From NCBI RefSeq assembly GCF_946151065.1, contig NZ_CAMGZA010000005.1, positions 124,001 through 188,000 of the forward strand: a DNA stretch of 64,000 nt, in the 5' to 3' direction. The position numbers and the translations under genes were made by a program. Source of the stretch: Microbacterium sp. Marseille-Q6965. GTDB lineage: Bacteria > Actinomycetota > Actinomycetes > Actinomycetales > Microbacteriaceae. Positions 9,541-18,133 of the stretch are shown in pieces (within the stretch, counting starts at the first letter, position 1; each line of letters starts with the position of its first letter). The notes beneath the pieces are model-generated. The model worked only from the letters and a program-made list of their open reading frames with translations, searched no databases and was not told the DNA's origin.

Positions 9541-11261
9541 TGAGCACCGCCACGCTTCAGGAAGAGAAGAAGGACGACAAGCCGCTCGGCGGCCGGTTCG
9601 TCGGCGCAGCCGCCAACTACATCGACGAGCGCACGAGCCTTTCGGGCTTCGTCAAGGAGCTGGGCCGCAAGGTCTTCCCCGACCACTGGTCGTTCATGCT
9701 CGGCGAGATCGCGCTGTGGTCGTTCGTCGTCGTGCTGCTCTCGGGAACGTTCCTGACGTTCTTCTTCCAGGCCTCGATGGTCGAGACGCACTACCACGGC
9801 GCCTATGAGCCCATGCGCGGCATCGCGATGTCGGCGGCGCTCGAGTCGACCCTGCACATCTCGTTCGACCTGCGCGGCGGCCTGCTCGTGCGCCAGATCC
9901 ACCACTGGGCGGCCCTGGTGTTCATCGCCGGCATCGGCGTGCACATGCTGCGCGTGTTCTTCACGGGCTCGTTCCGCAAGCCGCGCGAGCTGAACTGGGT
10001 GATCGGCTTCGTGCTGTTCATCCTCGCGATGGCCGAGGGCTTCACCGGCTACTCGCTGCCGGACGACCTGCTCTCGGGCAACGGCCTGCGCATCATCGAC
10101 GGCATGATCAAGGGCATCCCGCTGATCGGTACGTGGACGTCGTACCTGCTCTTCGGCGGCGAGTTCCCCGGCACCGACATCGTCGGGCGCCTGTACACGC
10201 TGCACATCCTGATCCTGCCGCTGCTGGTGATCGCCCTCGTGGGCCTGCACCTCGTGCTCATGATCGTCAACAAGCACACGCAGTTCGCCGGCCCCGGCCG
10301 CACGAACGACAACGTCGTGGGCTACCCGATGATGCCGGTGTACATGGCCAAGATGGGCGGCTTCTTCTTCATCGTCTTCGGCGCGATCGTGCTGATCGCC
10401 TCGATGGTGCAGATCAACCCCATCTGGAACTACGGCCCGTACGACCCGTCCCCCGTGTCGGCCGGTACGCAGCCCGACTGGTACATCGGCTTCGCCGACG
10501 GCGCGCTGCGTCTGGCCCCGTCCAACTGGGACATCTCGCTCGGCAACTACACGCTCTCGATGGGCATCCTGGCGCCGGTCGGCATCCTGGGCCTGTTCAT
10601 CGTCCTGGCGATGTTCTACCCCTTCATCGAGGCGTGGATTACGGGCGACAAGCGTGAGCACCACATCGCCCAGCGCCCGCGCAACGCCGCGACGCGCACG
10701 GCGATCGGCGCAGCCGGTGTCGGCTTCTACGCCACCATGTGGGCCGCGGCCTCGTCGGACATCATGGCGACGCACTTCGGCCTCACCATGGAGGGGGTCA
10801 TCCACTTCCTGCAGGCCGCGCTGATCATCGGACCGTTCGTGGTGTACTTCATCACGAAGCGCGTGTGCCTTGCCCTGCAGAAGAAGGATCGCGAGATCGT
10901 GCTGCACGGCTACGAGTCGGGTCGCATCGTGCGTCTGCCCGGTGGTGAGTACCGCGAGGTGCACAAGCCGATGGACGAGTACGAGCGCTGGAGGCTCATC
11001 CCCGACGAGGGCTACCAGCCCCTCGTGGTGCGCCCGAACGACCAGGGCCGCATCCCCGCGAGCGAGAAGCTGCGTGCCGCGTTCTCGCGCTGGTTCTTCG
11101 AGGACCGCATCGCTCCGCTCACGCAGACCGAGCTCGACCACGCCGACGAGCACCAGCGTCACGCGCTGACCGAGTACGGCCCGAGCCCGGAGGAGACGCC
11201 GCAGTTCCGCCACGGTGGTCACCGCGCCGAGCTCGAGGCGGGCGACGACACCCGCCACTGA
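9540..11261 (+). CDS. qcrB: cytochrome b subunit of the bc1 complex
   Basis: 573 residues with eight or more membrane helices. Heme-ligand histidine segments include RQIHHWAALVFIAGIGVHML and LHILILPLLVIALVGLHLVL, and there is a PxW-type Qo segment. The C-terminal ~120 residues are hydrophilic, as in the extended actinobacterial cytochrome b. It oxidises menaquinol and is the last gene of the ctaE-qcrCAB operon. The 12-bp terminator stem begins 12 nt after its stop codon. Confidence 0.96.
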   Translation: MSTATLQEEKKDDKPLGGRFVGAAANYIDERTSLSGFVKELGRKVFPDHWSFMLGEIALWSFVVVLLSGTFLTFFFQASMVETHYHGAYEPMRGIAMSAALESTLHISFDLRGGLLVRQIHHWAALVFIAGIGVHMLRVFFTGSFRKPRELNWVIGFVLFILAMAEGFTGYSLPDDLLSGNGLRIIDGMIKGIPLIGTWTSYLLFGGEFPGTDIVGRLYTLHILILPLLVIALVGLHLVLMIVNKHTQFAGPGRTNDNVVGYPMMPVYMAKMGGFFFIVFGAIVLIASMVQINPIWNYGPYDPSPVSAGTQPDWYIGFADGALRLAPSNWDISLGNYTLSMGILAPVGILGLFIVLAMFYPFIEAWITGDKREHHIAQRPRNAATRTAIGAAGVGFYATMWAAASSDIMATHFGLTMEGVIHFLQAALIIGPFVVYFITKRVCLALQKKDREIVLHGYESGRIVRLPGGEYREVHKPMDEYERWRLIPDEGYQPLVVRPNDQGRIPASEKLRAAFSRWFFEDRIAPLTQTELDHADEHQRHALTEYGPSPEETPQFRHGGHRAELEAGDDTRH

Positions 11262-11272
11262 GCGCACCGATA

Positions 11273-11303
11273 GGGGCCCGGTCTTCGGACCGGGCCCCTT
11301 TCG
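11273..11303 (+). terminator. rho-independent terminator of the ctaE-qcrCAB operon
   Basis: A perfect 12-bp stem (11273-11284 with 11289-11300), UUCG-type tetraloop, then a short T run. It lies directly after the qcrB stop. Confidence 0.85.
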
Positions 11304-11497
11304 CGTTCCCGGGCGTGCGCCTGCGGCGGCTCGAGCGGGTCAGTCCGGTGTTCCCCTCCGTCCCTGCGGACGCTTCGGACGCTGGGGACGCTGCGGGAGC
11401 CGACCGCTCCCCCGTTTCGCGCGGCCGTGCGGGCTTCGTCCGCCCCCGCTCGACGACCGGAGCACGCGACGGAGACCAGCGCGGAAACGGCACGCAG

Positions 11498-11547
11498 CCG
11501 GCGACGTCGGGGCACGGCGGCGCCGGCGACTTCGGGGCACGGCGGCG
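11498..11547. repeat. two tandem 25-bp direct repeats
   Basis: Two adjacent copies of a 25-bp GC-rich unit differ at one base (G at 11506, T at 11531). They sit in the 346-bp gene-free stretch 11262-11607 between qcrB and prfB. The rest of that stretch holds only the two terminators; no convincing reading frame is seen in it. Confidence 0.6.
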
Positions 11548-11558
11548 CGGATACACGA

Positions 11559-11589
11559 AACCCCCGGCCGAATGATCCGGCCGGGGGTT
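11559..11589 (-). terminator. rho-independent terminator of prfB
   Basis: A perfect 12-bp stem (11559-11570 with 11578-11589) with a 7-base loop, 19 bp downstream of the prfB stop on the minus strand and followed there by TTTCG. It may also stop transcription from the opposite direction. Confidence 0.75.
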
Positions 11590-11607
11590 CGCGAGAGCCG
11601 CTCGGGC

Positions 11608-12717
11608 TCAGTCGTCGGTCTTGCGCTTGCGCCAGCGGATGCCGGCGTTGATGAAGCCGTCCAGGTCGCCGTCGAACACCGTGGCGGGGTTTCCCACCTC
11701 GTACCCGGTGCGCAGGTCCTTCACCAGCTGCTGGCCGTAGAGGAAGTACGAGCGCATCTGGTCGCCCCAGCTCGCCGTGATCGTGCCGGCGAGCTCCTTC
11801 TTCTTGGCGGCCTCCTCCTCCTTCTGCAGCAGCAGCAGGCGGGTCTGCAGCACGCGCATGGCGGCGGCGCGGTTCTGGATCTGCGACTTCTCGTTCTGCA
11901 TCGACACGACGATGCCGGTCGGGAGGTGCGTGATGCGCACGGCGGAGTCGGTGGTGTTGACCGACTGTCCGCCAGGGCCCGACGAGCGGAACACGTCGAC
12001 GCGGATGTCGCCCTCGGGGATGTCGACCTCCTGGGCCTCCTCCATGACGGGGATGACCTCGACGGCGGCGAACGACGTCTGGCGCTTGTCGGCGGAGCCG
12101 AAGGGGCTGATGCGCGCGAGGCGGTGCGTGCCGGCCTCGACCGAGAGCGTGCCGTAGGCGTAGGGCGCGTCCACCTCGAACGTGGCCGACTTGATGCCGG
12201 CGCCCTCGGCGTACGAGGTGTCCATCACCTTCACGGGGTAGCCGCGGCGCTCGGCCCAGCGCAGGTACATGCGCATGAGCATCTCGGCGAAGTCGGTGGC
12301 GTCATCGCCGCCCGCGCCGGAGCGGATGGTCACGACGGCGGACCGGTCGTCGTACTCGCCGTCGAGCAGGGTCTGCACCTCGAGCTCGCCGATGGCCTTC
12401 TCGAGCGCGGCCAGCTCGGTGCGCGCCTCCTCGGCGGCGTCGGCGTCTTCCATCTCGTTGGCGAGCTCGACCATCACCTCGAGGTCGTCGAGGCGGCTCT
12501 CGATCCGGGTGACCTTCGCCAGCTGCGCCTTGGCGTGGCTGAGGGCGCTCGTCACCTTCTGCGCGTTGGCCTGGTCGTTCCAGAGTTCTGGATCGGCGGC
12601 CTCCTGCTCGAGGCGATCCACGTCCGCGCGCAGCGCGTCGACGTCGACCACCTCTCGGATGTTCGCGAACGTGGTGCGCAGCGCCTGGATGTCGGCGGAG
12701 AGATCGAGCTCAATCAT
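11608..12717 (-). CDS. prfB: peptide chain release factor 2
   Basis: 369 residues. Recognises UGA/UAA stop codons: it carries the RF2 SPF tripeptide (in [15 protein letters not shown]) and the GGQ peptidyl-hydrolase motif ([18 protein letters not shown]). The gene reads through in one frame from the ATG at 12715-12717, so the programmed +1 frameshift used for RF2 autoregulation in many bacteria is absent. In many actinobacteria prfB is followed by ftsE-ftsX-smpB. Here only a terminator follows, so that neighbourhood has been rearranged or lies elsewhere. Confidence 0.96.
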   Translation of the reverse strand: MIELDLSADIQALRTTFANIREVVDVDALRADVDRLEQEAADPELWNDQANAQKVTSALSHAKAQLAKVTRIESRLDDLEVMVELANEMEDADAAEEARTELAALEKAIGELEVQTLLDGEYDDRSAVVTIRSGAGGDDATDFAEMLMRMYLRWAERRGYPVKVMDTSYAEGAGIKSATFEVDAPYAYGTLSVEAGTHRLARISPFGSADKRQTSFAAVEVIPVMEEAQEVDIPEGDIRVDVFRSSGPGGQSVNTTDSAVRITHLPTGIVVSMQNEKSQIQNRAAAMRVLQTRLLLLQKEEEAAKKKELAGTITASWGDQMRSYFLYGQQLVKDLRTGYEVGNPATVFDGDLDGFINAGIRWRKRKTDD

Positions 12718-12801
12718 GTCCTCACCAGCCTATCGCGCGGCCGCTGTGAGGCCGTCGGCGCGCGTCGGATGGCACACCGCGGCGGGAGTAACGTGGAGCG
12801 G

Positions 12802-14088
12802 GTGACTGCGTCCTCCGCCTTCGACGACGGCGAGAGCGTTCGGCGCACCCTGCTGCGGTTCGCGCCGATGATCTACGGCCCCACGGCGCTGTACTCGGTG
12901 GGCCAGGGCGCCATCGTTCCGCTGCTGCCCGTCATCGCCGCCGAATCGGGCGCCTCCCTGGCGCAGGCCGCTCTCGTGCCGGCCGCGCTCGTGGTGGGCC
13001 AGCTGTGCGGCAACATCCCCGCCGGCTGGCTCGTCGACCGGATCGGCGAGCGGCTGACGATGACCACCGCGGCGGTCGGCTCGATCGGCGGCGCGGCCGT
13101 CATGCTGCTGGCCGGCTCGGTTCCGCTGCTGGCGCTGGCGGCGCTGGTCGTCGGCTTCTTCGCCGCGGCCTTCGCGGTGGCGCGGCACACGTTCATGACC
13201 ACCCGGGTCCCCTACACCTACCGGGCCCGCGCGCTCTCGCTGCTGGGCGGTTCCTTCCGCCTCGGCGCCTTCACCGGGCCGTTCGTCGCCGCAGCGCTGC
13301 TGGCCGCGTTCGGCTCGGAGCGGGCGAGCATCTGGTTCTTCGGCGCCGTGCTCGTCGGCGTGGCACTGCTCGTCGGCCTCGGGCCCGACCCGGAGGCGCG
13401 GCTCGCGCGCCCGGCACCGCCGCGCCAGGAGGCGGGGATGGCCGAGGACACCGGCGAGCCGGTGACGGGCTCCATCCCCACGTCCGAGCGCGCGGGCGTG
13501 TTCCGCACCATGTGGCAGAACCGGCGCGTGCTCTCGCGCCTCGGCGCCGCGGCGGCGTCGCTCGCGGCGGTGCGTGGGGCACGCCAGACCGTGCTGCCCC
13601 TGTGGGGCGTTTCCATCGGGCTGGATTCCTCCACGATCGCGCTCGTCGTCGGCGTGGCCGGCGCCCTCGACTTCGCCCTGTTCTACGTGAGCGGCCAGGT
13701 GATGGACCGCTTCGGCCGCATCTGGGCGGCCGTGCCCTCGACCCTGCTCATGGGCGGCGCGCTCGTGGCTCTCGCCTTCACACACGACGCACCTCAGGCC
13801 ACCCTCTGGTTCGGCGTCTTCGCGATCGTGATCGGCGTGGGCAACGGGCTCTCCAGCGGCATCCTGCTCACCGTGGGCGCCGACGTGGCGCCGAAGGAGG
13901 AGCCGGCGTCGTTCCTCGGCTCCTGGCGCACGCTCACCGATGCCGGCGGCGCCGCCACCCCGCTACTCTTCTCGGGCCTCACCGCGGCCTTCTCGCTCTC
14001 GGTCGCCACCGGCGCCGTCGGACTCATCGGCCTGCTCGGCGCGCTGGCGTTCCTGCGCTGGCTGCCGCGCTACGCGCCGGACCGCTGA
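12802..14088 (+). CDS. MFS transporter
   Basis: 428 residues with about 12 membrane helices. The conserved loop-2/3 motif appears as GWLVDRIGERLTM and its second-half copy as GQVMDRFGRIW. The central loop (about residues 195-230) is hydrophilic. Drug or metabolite efflux is likely, but the substrate is unknown. The GTG at 12802 has a GGAG element about 5 nt upstream; a GTG at 12793 is an alternative. It is divergent from prfB and convergent with the tad remnant. Confidence 0.85.
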   Translation: MTASSAFDDGESVRRTLLRFAPMIYGPTALYSVGQGAIVPLLPVIAAESGASLAQAALVPAALVVGQLCGNIPAGWLVDRIGERLTMTTAAVGSIGGAAVMLLAGSVPLLALAALVVGFFAAAFAVARHTFMTTRVPYTYRARALSLLGGSFRLGAFTGPFVAAALLAAFGSERASIWFFGAVLVGVALLVGLGPDPEARLARPAPPRQEAGMAEDTGEPVTGSIPTSERAGVFRTMWQNRRVLSRLGAAAASLAAVRGARQTVLPLWGVSIGLDSSTIALVVGVAGALDFALFYVSGQVMDRFGRIWAAVPSTLLMGGALVALAFTHDAPQATLWFGVFAIVIGVGNGLSSGILLTVGADVAPKEEPASFLGSWRTLTDAGGAATPLLFSGLTAAFSLSVATGAVGLIGLLGALAFLRWLPRYAPDR

Positions 14089-14113
14089 CCCGTCCCGGGT
14101 TGAAGACCGCCCG

Positions 14114-14605
14114 TCAGTTCAGCGCCGTCCGACTTGTCGCCGTGGCCTCGAGCGGCACGCCGTCGGGCACGAACGGCGACAGCAGCGGCGGATGCCACGT
14201 GTCGGCGACCGTGACGCGTGCGGAGTGCCCGTCGGGCGTGCCGGCGGAGACGAGCGTCGCTCCCCCGCCGGTCAGCTCGACGACCGCCGCCGCCTGCTCG
14301 CGCACGCCCGCCTCCTCCAGCACCGCCTCGGGGCCGCCCTCCGCGGCGACGATCGCGAAGCCGTCGGCACCCGCCAGCGCCGCCGCGTCGGCGAGCGCGT
14401 CAAGCCGCTTCTGACTCAGGTACTACGAGGTCGCGTCGACGCACACGACGATGACGGCGAGTGCCAGCAGCGCGTATCCGAGCGTGAGCAGCAGTGTGCT
14501 GCCCCGCTCGTCCGTGCCGAGGTGGCGGCGCCGACGCCGGATGTCCGGCGCGACGGCGGCGGCCCCGGAACGGTGAGCGCGCGAATGTCGTGAGAGCCGC
14601 GTCAT
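14114..14605 (-). pseudogene. TadG/TadE-like pilus protein, broken by an in-frame TAG
   Basis: Reading from the ATG at 14603-14605 gives a basic leader, then RGSTLLLTLGYALLALAVIVV, the N-terminal helix typical of Flp/Tad pseudopilin-like proteins. An in-frame TAG follows at 14423-14425. The same frame continues after it as YLSQKRLDALADAAALAGADG and runs to the stop at 14114, ending TSRTALN. Homologues read Ser-Leu-Tyr-Leu at this place, so a single Leu-to-amber change is the simplest explanation. It is co-oriented with the tadE and cpaF fragments. Confidence 0.75.
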
Positions 14606-15002
14606 CCCGACCCCAGAAGCGCGAGACCTTCTGTCCGGACGTCGCCTCGACCGGAACGACCGCGATGCGATCGACGCCGAGGATGGACGGCACAAGGGGC
14701 AGCCCCACCCCCGAACGGACCGTCACGAGCACCGTCGCACCCGCCGCCGGGCAGCCCGCTGCGGCGGGCACGCACTCGACGCTCACGTCCGTGCGGCCGA
14801 GGTCCATGCCGTACTCGCCCGCGATCGAGCGCAGGGTCGCCTCGGCGGTGGCCGCCGGGTCCCCCTCCGAAGCCTGCGTGATGGCGCGGGCCGTGCAGCG
14901 CGCGGCGGCCTCCGCGCCGAGCGCGTGGTTCTGCACCTGCCCCGCCGCGACCACGAGGTAGACCAACGGCACGAGCATGAGGAGCCCGACCGTGATGAGC
15001 TC
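14604..15002 (-). pseudogene. TadE-like pilus protein, 5'-truncated at the island junction
   Basis: From about 15002 the minus strand reads ELITVGLLMLVPLVYLVVA, the membrane helix of TadE-like proteins, then a family-like periplasmic part ending SGQKVSRFWG. The residues normally preceding the helix (short basic leader and Gly-Ser-Ala segment) are missing. Upstream DNA instead encodes an unrelated protein in another frame. Near the end the frame does not meet the expected TGA at the tadG start and runs on to 14400, so a one-base deletion there is also likely. Coordinates are approximate. Confidence 0.7.
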
Positions 15003-15298
15003 GTGCGTAGGGCGAGGATCGAAGCGCCGAGCCACACGCGGTCCCTCAGGTTGAACGCGGCCGTGTCGATGTCCCGCGCGTCATCCTCGGCGAGGTACGC
15101 GGCGAGCGCGACAAGGGCCGTCGTGTGCGCTTTGGTGTCCCCTTCGGCGGCGACGATCGCGGCGCACCGCTCGGCGTCCTGCGCGGTCATACTGGACGGA
15201 TTGTGGGGGAGGTCGGCGAGCCATGACATCGCCGCAGGTGGGATCCCGAGGGTCAGGCGGATGCGGCGCGGATCGGGACGCGCGGGGCGGGGGATCAT
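15003..15298 (-). pseudogene. phage-like hypothetical gene, 3' end lost at the island edge
   Basis: The ATG at 15296-15298 has GGAG about 8 nt upstream. The product begins MIPRPARPDPRRIRLTLG and has a helical Ala-rich middle, then NLRDRVWLGASILALR just before the junction. Beyond about 15003 the same frame runs out of register across the tadE fragment to a TGA at 14783, giving Arg/Ser-rich nonsense. The native C-terminus has therefore probably been lost. The family is not recognised. Confidence 0.5.
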
Positions 15299-15480
15299 GA
15301 CAGGATCTCCAGACGCTCGGAGGGGCTGAGGAGGTCGGCACCGATCTGGCAGGCCGACGCGACGACGAAGCCCGCCGCCCGAGCCCGCTGAAGCGGTCCG
15401 CACCCCTCGGCCCTCGCCGAGTGCCGCCGCGGTGCGGCCGACTGGCTCGCCGACGCCCGCCCGGCCCGGCCCGTGTCGCA
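15295..15480 (-). pseudogene. possible remnant of a small upstream gene
   Basis: A frame ending with the TGA at 15295-15297 overlaps the next start as ATGA, and its last part, FVVASACQIGADLLSPSERL, looks like real protein. No start codon is visible in this frame over about 60 codons. I read it as the 3' end of a decayed gene that was coupled to the one at 15298. Weakly supported. Confidence 0.3.
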
Positions 15481-15785
15481 TCCGAACGGCGAGCGGTGCG
15501 CCTGGTGCGGAACGGCGACCGCGACCGGTCGTCGTCCCTCCGAAGCATGGTTCGGGAACCTCTGCGCGACGCGCCGCGACCGAGGCGACCGGCGGCACCT
15601 CGTACGACGCCCTGTGGCAGGCCATCGATCCCGACCGCGCCACCCGCCACAGCACGTCGATCCCGTTCGACCCCGACGGCGTGCGCCCCTGGTCCCGGGA
15701 CGGCGGCGGCGGCACCCCCTGGTCGCATCACGGCGGAATCGACGCGCTTCGCGAGCACGTCGCCCTCCTGATCGACGCCTACTGA
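15473..15785 (+). pseudogene. small phage-like gene with an internal frameshift
   Basis: From the GTG at 15473 the frame reads VSHPNGERCAWCGTATATGR and continues sensibly to about 15565. Coding character then switches to another frame, with TSYDALWQAIDPDRATRHST and ALREHVALLIDAY before the TGA at 15783-15785. A frameshift between about 15565 and 15600 best explains this. The CAWCG pair could be half of a zinc site. Its stop overlaps the stop of the convergent minus-strand gene at 15779. Confidence 0.45.
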
Positions 15786-16408
15786 CCCGGCTCCTCGGAG
15801 CCCTCCGCCTCGGCGACTCGCTTCATGATGTAGGCCGGATGCATCGCTTTCACCGCCGCGATGCTCGCGTCAAGCTCTGCCGACGCGGCCTCGATACGAC
15901 GGAACCATTTCGAGCCGTCAAGGTCGGGTTTCTCCCCGCGAGCGTAAGCACTCGCGATCTCCGAGCCCTCGTTTAGCAGGATGGGCACGGTCAGCACCCA
16001 ACTTGGCGTACCGATCAGGAACGACGGAAACGACTCCTGATCCCCGAGATTCCCGAGGATCAGCCGCAGTTGGGCCCTTGCATCGGCATCCGGCAGCATG
16101 TTGATCGCCTGCCCGAGCCTGTACAGGCTTTCGCTGAACAGGTGCCGCTCGTACGCCTCATCGAATGCAGGACCCTCCGCCTTTGTCTCGTTCGTAATCC
16201 GCTCGTACGCGATTCCCTCCGCGAGAAACAGGTCCGCGACACGACGCGCCTCCGCACGCAGGTCGGCGACGGCCTCATCCTCGCGCCGTTGTCGATCGCG
16301 GCGCGACTCCCGGCGATCGGCGAGCGCCTGCGTGAGAAACACCGTCCCGAGACTCACCGCAGCGCCAATCAACGCCGTGATCAGCGGGAACCACGACGAC
16401 CACTCCAT
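15779..16408 (-). CDS. membrane-anchored helical protein, function unknown
   Basis: 209 residues. One N-terminal membrane helix (about 6-28: FPLITALIGAAVSLGTVFLT), then a highly charged Arg/Glu stretch (about 30-60) that is probably coiled coil, and a long helical domain. The family is not recognised. A second island protein (16626-17129) has the same design of single anchor plus charged helix, so the two may be distant relatives or cooperate. Codon use is less GC-rich than in host genes. Such proteins are common in prophages and plasmids. Confidence 0.65.
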   Translation of the reverse strand: MEWSSWFPLITALIGAAVSLGTVFLTQALADRRESRRDRQRREDEAVADLRAEARRVADLFLAEGIAYERITNETKAEGPAFDEAYERHLFSESLYRLGQAINMLPDADARAQLRLILGNLGDQESFPSFLIGTPSWVLTVPILLNEGSEIASAYARGEKPDLDGSKWFRRIEAASAELDASIAAVKAMHPAYIMKRVAEAEGSEEPGQ

Positions 16409-16464
16409 GCTGTCACCCTAGCGATCGACCTAACCGTGATTAGCGCGCCGCTACCGTGGTCCGC

Positions 16465-16629
16465 ATGTCCGACCCGTTCGCCGACGCCGTACAACCGCAC
16501 TGCCCCGACTGCGCCGTCGTGATGCGTCCGGCGCCCGACGGCGACCGGTGCCCCGCGTGCGGCCGACTTGTACCGCACCAGGACGTCACGCGGCCCGAGC
16601 ACGACGGCCCCTCGCTCCCCGGCTACTAA
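16465..16629 (+). CDS. 54-residue zinc-ribbon-like protein
   Basis: The short frame from the ATG at 16465 encodes MSDPFADAVQPHCPDCAVVM and ends PGY. It contains CPDC and CPAC spaced 14 residues apart, a likely four-cysteine zinc ribbon. The TAA stop (16627-16629) shares three bases with the TAG stop of the convergent gene at 16626. No obvious Shine-Dalgarno sequence is present. It is coding-like because of the paired CxxC motifs, and the function is unknown. Confidence 0.55.
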   Translation: MSDPFADAVQPHCPDCAVVMRPAPDGDRCPACGRLVPHQDVTRPEHDGPSLPGY

Positions 16630-17129
16630 GCGCCGAGCCTGAGCACCTTACGCGCGCTCTCCTGGAACTTCTGCCCGGCCCTTTCGCGTGCTTCGTCATC
16701 GTCAGCCTCGTAAGCCTCCTGGAGCGCGAGGACCGCCGCTCTCAACTCGGCGGGGCCAAGCACGATGAGTGGCGTCAGCGACTCGGCAACAGTCGCGTAC
16801 AACTCGTCGGCCTCGTCCTGGAGCCGCTTGATCCGGTCGACGTCGCCGTCGTACCGATTGCCGGTCGCGATCTTCATCTGCTTCGCCGTGTTCAACTCGA
16901 AAGCTAAAGTCAGGCCGTACGCGCGCACGACGGCCTCGTATCGTCGCTCTCGCAGCCACCTCGCGTGCTCGCGGCGCCCCTGGATCCAGGCGCCGATGAG
17001 CGTCGCGACGATCGTCAGCAGGACGCCGCCCGCGCCTGAGGCGGCGGCCAGCACCAACCCTTCAATCGCCGCACCATCGCCCACACCAGGCGTCGGGATG
17101 GGCGAGGGCGAGGCGGCGTCAAGGATCAC
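16626..17129 (-). CDS. membrane-anchored helical protein, function unknown
   Basis: 167 residues. After a Pro/Ser-rich start there is one membrane helix (about 25-50: LVLAAASGAGGVLLTIVATL), then a basic RREHARWLRERRYEAVVRA stretch and a helical domain to the C-terminus. It is similar in layout to the protein at 15779-16408. Not recognised. The ATG at 17127-17129 is the upstream-most good start, and the preceding 240 bp have no gene. Confidence 0.6.
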   Translation of the reverse strand: MILDAASPSPIPTPGVGDGAAIEGLVLAAASGAGGVLLTIVATLIGAWIQGRREHARWLRERRYEAVVRAYGLTLAFELNTAKQMKIATGNRYDGDVDRIKRLQDEADELYATVAESLTPLIVLGPAELRAAVLALQEAYEADDDEARERAGQKFQESARKVLRLGA

Positions 17130-17161
17130 GCCGCGAGCCTAGCGGCGGATCTCGGGAACCC

Positions 17162-17190
17162 CGCGCGCGCACGCGCGCATACGCGCGCGC
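17162..17190. repeat. 29-bp alternating purine-pyrimidine tract
   Basis: A run of CG/CA/TA dinucleotides with strict alternation lies in the gene-free gap 17130-17371, just upstream of the gene at 17129. Such tracts can adopt Z-DNA. No role is evident. Confidence 0.5.
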
Positions 17191-17312
17191 TTCGGCCGCC
17201 GGTCCGGACCCGTGAACCCCACTCACGACTAGGCCGAAACCGGGAAACGCTCCAAGGTCGTTACGACTGCTAGCCCCGCGGTCATGAGTGTGACTGTGTC
17301 GGAATACCGTCA

Positions 17313-17360
17313 GGTGAGATCACGGCACACTCGCGAACGTGACCGATGCAGGATCTCACC
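17313..17360. repeat. 9-bp inverted repeat with a 30-base spacer
   Basis: GGTGAGATC at 17313-17321 is repeated in inverse orientation at 17352-17360, just past the 3' end of the broken gene at 17372. It could be a transcript-end structure or a protein-binding dyad of the former phage. The rest of the 242-bp gap shows nothing else recognisable. Confidence 0.45.
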
Positions 17361-17371
17361 CGGGCTGTCGT

Positions 17372-17844
17372 CTACTCCCAGTTGCTATCGAGGGTCGCCG
17401 CGTCGGCGTCCCAGAGGAATAGCTCGTAGTCCGTCGTGATGACATCGATCCCAAGTTGCTTGTCGAGGTACTCGCCTGCCGGGGTGTACGACGACACCTT
17501 GAGAAGCGTCACCGAATCGTGGGAGGGATCGGCGTATATCGCCTTTGCGATCGCGTTGCCAGCCTCGACGAGCTCGGCGCGGTCGACGCCGGCACTGCAG
17601 ATTCGGGCTACCGCCTCGACCATGCCGGGATCATCCGTCGAGTGTATTACCTGCATTCCCGGATTGAGCACGATACCGTCCGGGAGCACCGCATTGGCGG
17701 CGGACTCCAACCGCGCTCGAATCCGCCGGCGGATTCGGGACGTAGTCGAGGCACTCCTGCGGCACGTCGGCTGCAGCCTCCACCGTGGGCGTTGGCGTCG
17801 GCGGGCACGATGTGCGAGTCGTCGAGCACGGGCTTCGTGCGCAT
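17372..17844 (-). pseudogene. probable lipoprotein/secreted-protein gene disrupted by frameshifts
   Basis: The last ~105 codons read well (RLESAANAVLPDGIVLNPGM to LDSNWE). Upstream of about 17705 the sensible frame is a different one, giving TPTPTVEAAADVPQECLDYV, which looks like the linker and start of an exported protein. A third frame begins with an ATG at 17844 preceded by a strong GGAGG site. At least one, probably two, frame changes separate the start from the C-terminus. The gap 17845-18133 upstream holds no other gene. Confidence 0.5.
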
Positions 17845-18039
17845 CGTCGCCTCCCCCGTGGTAAGACCGTGCCCCGCCGCTCATCACCGCTCGAGCGTGC
17901 GCATCATGCGACCCGAGACGAGGCCGCTCTCTCCGCGGCGCGGGCCGATCCATCGGCGGCGCGGGAGGTCATGGCGGCAGGGCGGTCGCTCTGCAGAGGG
18001 ATGTGAGCGTGTGGCGGCGGGGTCACAGCTGAACGAAAG

Positions 18040-18064
18040 AAGCCCCGCCGGGTCGGCAGGGCTT
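18040..18064 (-). terminator. possible terminator of the methyltransferase-FRG-DUF262 operon
   Basis: A 10-bp stem (18040-18049 with 18055-18064) with one mismatch and a 5-base loop, about 70 bp past the DUF262 stop on the minus strand. It is followed there by TTCTTTC. Confidence 0.45.
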
Positions 18065-18133
18065 CGGTCATAGTTCAGGTGCAAGCACTGCTTAACACGA
18101 CACTAAGACACTTTTGACACTTATTGAAGTGAC

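Noticed and set aside
12600..12717. Programmed frameshift site in prfB
   Set aside because: The gene is open in a single frame from start to stop with no in-frame TGA near codon 25.
13005..14414. 469-codon plus-strand frame overlapping the MFS gene
   Set aside because: Out-of-frame Arg/Pro/Ala-rich shadow of the transporter gene at 12802-14088.
17130..17371. CRISPR-like or other array in the island gap
   Set aside because: No regularly spaced repeats; only a short alternating tract and one inverted repeat.
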